Shown here piece after piece: positions 63,742 to 64,000 of a stretch of 64,000 nucleotides of DNA. The DNA is from Fodinibius sp051746985. Lineage in GTDB: Bacteria; Bacteroidota; Rhodothermia; Balneolales; Balneolaceae. Position 1 is the stretch's first letter, and each line of letters begins with the position of its first letter. Where the stretch lies: the NCBI GenBank assembly GCA_051746985.1, contig JBNJFP010000007.1, forward strand, positions 42,319 to 106,318, in the 5' to 3' direction. The notes beneath the pieces were generated by a model. The model was not told the DNA's origin and did no database searches. It worked only from the letters and a program-made list of their open reading frames with translations. Made by a program: the position numbers and the translations under genes.

Positions 63742-64000
63742 TGCACTTCCCAGATCGCACCCAACTATTATTAACGGTACCTATGTTGGCCATTGCACTG
63801 CTGATTTCTTCTTGTGATATCAGCGGCAGTGACGGCGACGATGATTCCAATATTCAAGCTCCCGATACCTACGAATTTAGCCGCGACGGTGAATCGACCG
63901 TAGCTTATCCCGGACAAAATGACCGTCTGGATATGGTCGAAGAGATGAAAGCTTACATTGCTACTTCCCATGAAGGCGAAGTACTCTCTGAACAAGCCCT
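63742..64000 (+). CDS. DUF4856-type lipoprotein, 5' part only
   Basis: 86 codons before the window edge. A signal peptide with lipobox LLISSC (Cys about residue 25) is followed by an acidic linker (GSDGDDDSN) and then PDTYEFSRDGESTVAYPGQNDRLDMVEEMKA, a pattern typical of the N-terminus of DUF4856 proteins. These are surface or periplasmic lipoproteins of Bacteroidota, some linked to iron uptake. The rest of the gene is outside the window. Confidence 0.8.

Noticed and set aside
1..64000. CRISPR arrays, insertion sequences, prophage, rRNA genes, toxin-antitoxin or restriction systems
   Set aside because: None seen: no spaced direct repeats, no transposase or integrase ORF, no rRNA-like sequence, no recognisable defence genes.

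Overview
This window reads as chromosomal DNA of a Bacteroidota-like bacterium, most probably a member of the Balneolia (Balneola / Fodinibius type). That placement is inferred from gene content: an alternative two-domain GlmU-like protein beside glmS, an HMA-AraC copper regulator beside copA, the HMA/TonB-era type lipoproteins (DUF4412, DUF4856), FecR/ECF-sigma remnants, a meso-DAP type MurE, weak Shine-Dalgarno usage at many genes and an S-box riboswitch in front of direct-sulfhydrylation methionine genes. No database search was possible. Two 100-base N runs (10332-10431 and 54740-54839) are nominal scaffold gaps, each inside a gene.

Layout. 1-3600: an HPt phosphotransfer protein (cut by the window edge), a copper P-type ATPase and its putative metal-sensing AraC regulator, all on the minus strand. 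3714-8400: glmS, divergent from a GlmU-like bifunctional enzyme, then a DASS (SLC13) anion transporter. 8600-16600: a miscellaneous stretch with a cold shock protein, an Ig-repeat lipoprotein with a poly-Asp tail, tRNA-Leu(CAG), small lipoproteins and DUF proteins, an APH/P-loop kinase fusion, a DUF3127 protein with an SSB-like tail, a chimeric gene remnant (15200-15853) and an NlpC/P60 lipoprotein. 16659-20047: pdxJ, era and an M1 metallopeptidase.

20110-25940 is a methionine/aspartate-family unit: a tiny Cys/Met-rich ORF, a strong terminator, a complete SAM-I (S-box) riboswitch with its own downstream terminator, then a CoA-binding protein, metY, metX and a fused aspartokinase-homoserine dehydrogenase. 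Together these enzymes run aspartate to homoserine to O-acetylhomoserine to homocysteine. gltB and gltD (glutamate synthase) follow and end at a clear terminator. An S9 (DPP-IV-like) lipoprotein peptidase is divergent from the next cluster.

35310-50950 is a compact dcw cluster: MraZ operator, mraZ, rsmH, ftsL, ftsI (with two PASTA domains), murE, mraY, murD, ftsW, murG, murC, ftsQ, ftsA, ftsZ, closed by a bidirectional terminator. murF, murB and ddl are absent from it. Genes up to murD and ftsW-murG abut or overlap, while the later junctions carry small inverted repeats, three of them members of one palindromic repeat family.

51100-64000: a HisKA_2-type histidine kinase with an altered H box, a hypothetical membrane protein, a TauE/SafE permease, a PhzF isomerase broken by the second gap, mutS2, two outer-membrane-type proteins, hemD, a BamA/TamA-type barrel, a carboxymuconolactone decarboxylase-like protein, an SGNH hydrolase and the start of a DUF4856 lipoprotein.

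The most interesting candidate for an undescribed system is the Cys/Met-rich leader ORF plus terminator stacked directly upstream of the SAM riboswitch. The sigma/FecR/amidohydrolase scar, the second set of MraZ-like boxes, and the repeat family at dcw gene junctions are next.
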